A stretch of 5,636 bases of DNA from Rhodopirellula sp. (GTDB lineage Bacteria; Planctomycetota; Planctomycetia; Pirellulales; Pirellulaceae): contig PAXU01000059.1 of NCBI GenBank assembly GCA_002714565.1, forward strand, positions 1-5,636, given 5' to 3'. Below are positions 5,388-5,636 of this stretch, in pieces (within the stretch, counting starts at the first letter, position 1; the number at the start of each line of letters is the position of its first letter). The notes beneath the pieces were generated by a model. The model was given only the letters and a program-made list of their open reading frames with translations, was not told the DNA's origin and did not search any database. The translations under genes were made by a program, and so were the position numbers.

Positions 5388-5636
5388 ATTATTTTTGGGT
5401 GTGTTATCCGTAACCAGTGCCGGTTAGCATAAGACCACTTTGCCTTTTTGAACGGAATAATCGTTCCATTTCCACAACTTACATTTTCTTTTCCGGAATA
5501 ATGCCGGTACATCCTAGAGCATTCTTATAGGTGTTCTACAATAAAACAATCTGTGTACCAGCACACTTCTTGCGAATACCTCATCTTGTCTTAGTCCGTT
5601 ATTAAATTGAGTCAGCAATCTGTGGAAAAGACTGAA
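5388..5636. other. nagB upstream region with direct and inverted repeats
   Basis: This 249-base region contains no recognised gene to the window edge. It holds a perfect inverted repeat GAACG-(7)-CGTTC at 5450-5466, whose loop overlaps GGAATAAT (5454-5461). A second GGAATAAT lies at 5495-5502, 41 bp away, near four helical turns, preceded by the palindrome TTCCGGAA (5491-5498). This is the kind of spacing seen for paired operator sites, placed about 60-115 bases before the nagB ATG. A minus-strand TATGCT about 40 bases before the ATG is a possible -10 element with no good -35. Regulation is inference only. Confidence 0.35.

Noticed and set aside
1..5636. Defence system, mobile element, CRISPR array or biosynthetic cluster
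   Set aside because: All complete frames are conserved core-metabolism or translation genes; no transposase, integrase, nuclease, spacer-repeat array or target-site duplication is seen.

Overview
The window looks like chromosomal housekeeping DNA from a planctomycete-like bacterium, probably marine and of the Pirellulales type. This placement is inference. It rests on remembered family resemblance: the 173-residue FabZ with its long N-terminal lead-in (HNPQRFEMEQL), the divergent PurF with [13 protein letters not shown] and an SIVRSTT phosphoribosyl loop, and weak or absent Shine-Dalgarno sequences at four of the six complete genes. There are no signs of phage, IS elements, CRISPR or recent transfer.

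Every supported gene lies on the minus strand, so reading order runs from high to low coordinates. First is nagB (glucosamine-6-phosphate deaminase, 5387-4653) behind a leader of about 250 bases. A 243-base spacer rich in short repeats leads to purF (amidophosphoribosyltransferase, 4409-2823). A 171-base spacer leads to proB (glutamate 5-kinase, 2651-1518). After a 109-base spacer with a small hairpin and two tandem perfect palindromes comes a tight cluster: a 32-codon highly basic gene (1408-1310), fabZ (1250-729), trmB (697-56, TTG start), and the first 18 codons of a further gene (56-1) whose ATG overlaps the trmB stop.

The genes serve separate pathways: amino-sugar catabolism, the first step of purine synthesis, the first step of proline synthesis, fatty-acid elongation, and tRNA modification. 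nagB, purF and proB are each separated by spacers long enough for their own promoters. The last four genes are close enough (59 bases, 31 bases and a 1-base overlap) to form one operon joining translation functions and fatty-acid synthesis.

I found no defence-type or otherwise exotic system. The most interesting item is the small basic gene. Its protein carries KKANHGSRPANA, which resembles the KANHGKRP signature I remember from the tiny actinobacterial ribosomal protein bL37, so it may be an overlooked small ribosomal protein. Secondary points are the PurF active-site-loop and glutaminase-domain variants, the predicted oxygen-sensitive 4Fe-4S site in PurF, and the repeat clusters upstream of purF and nagB.
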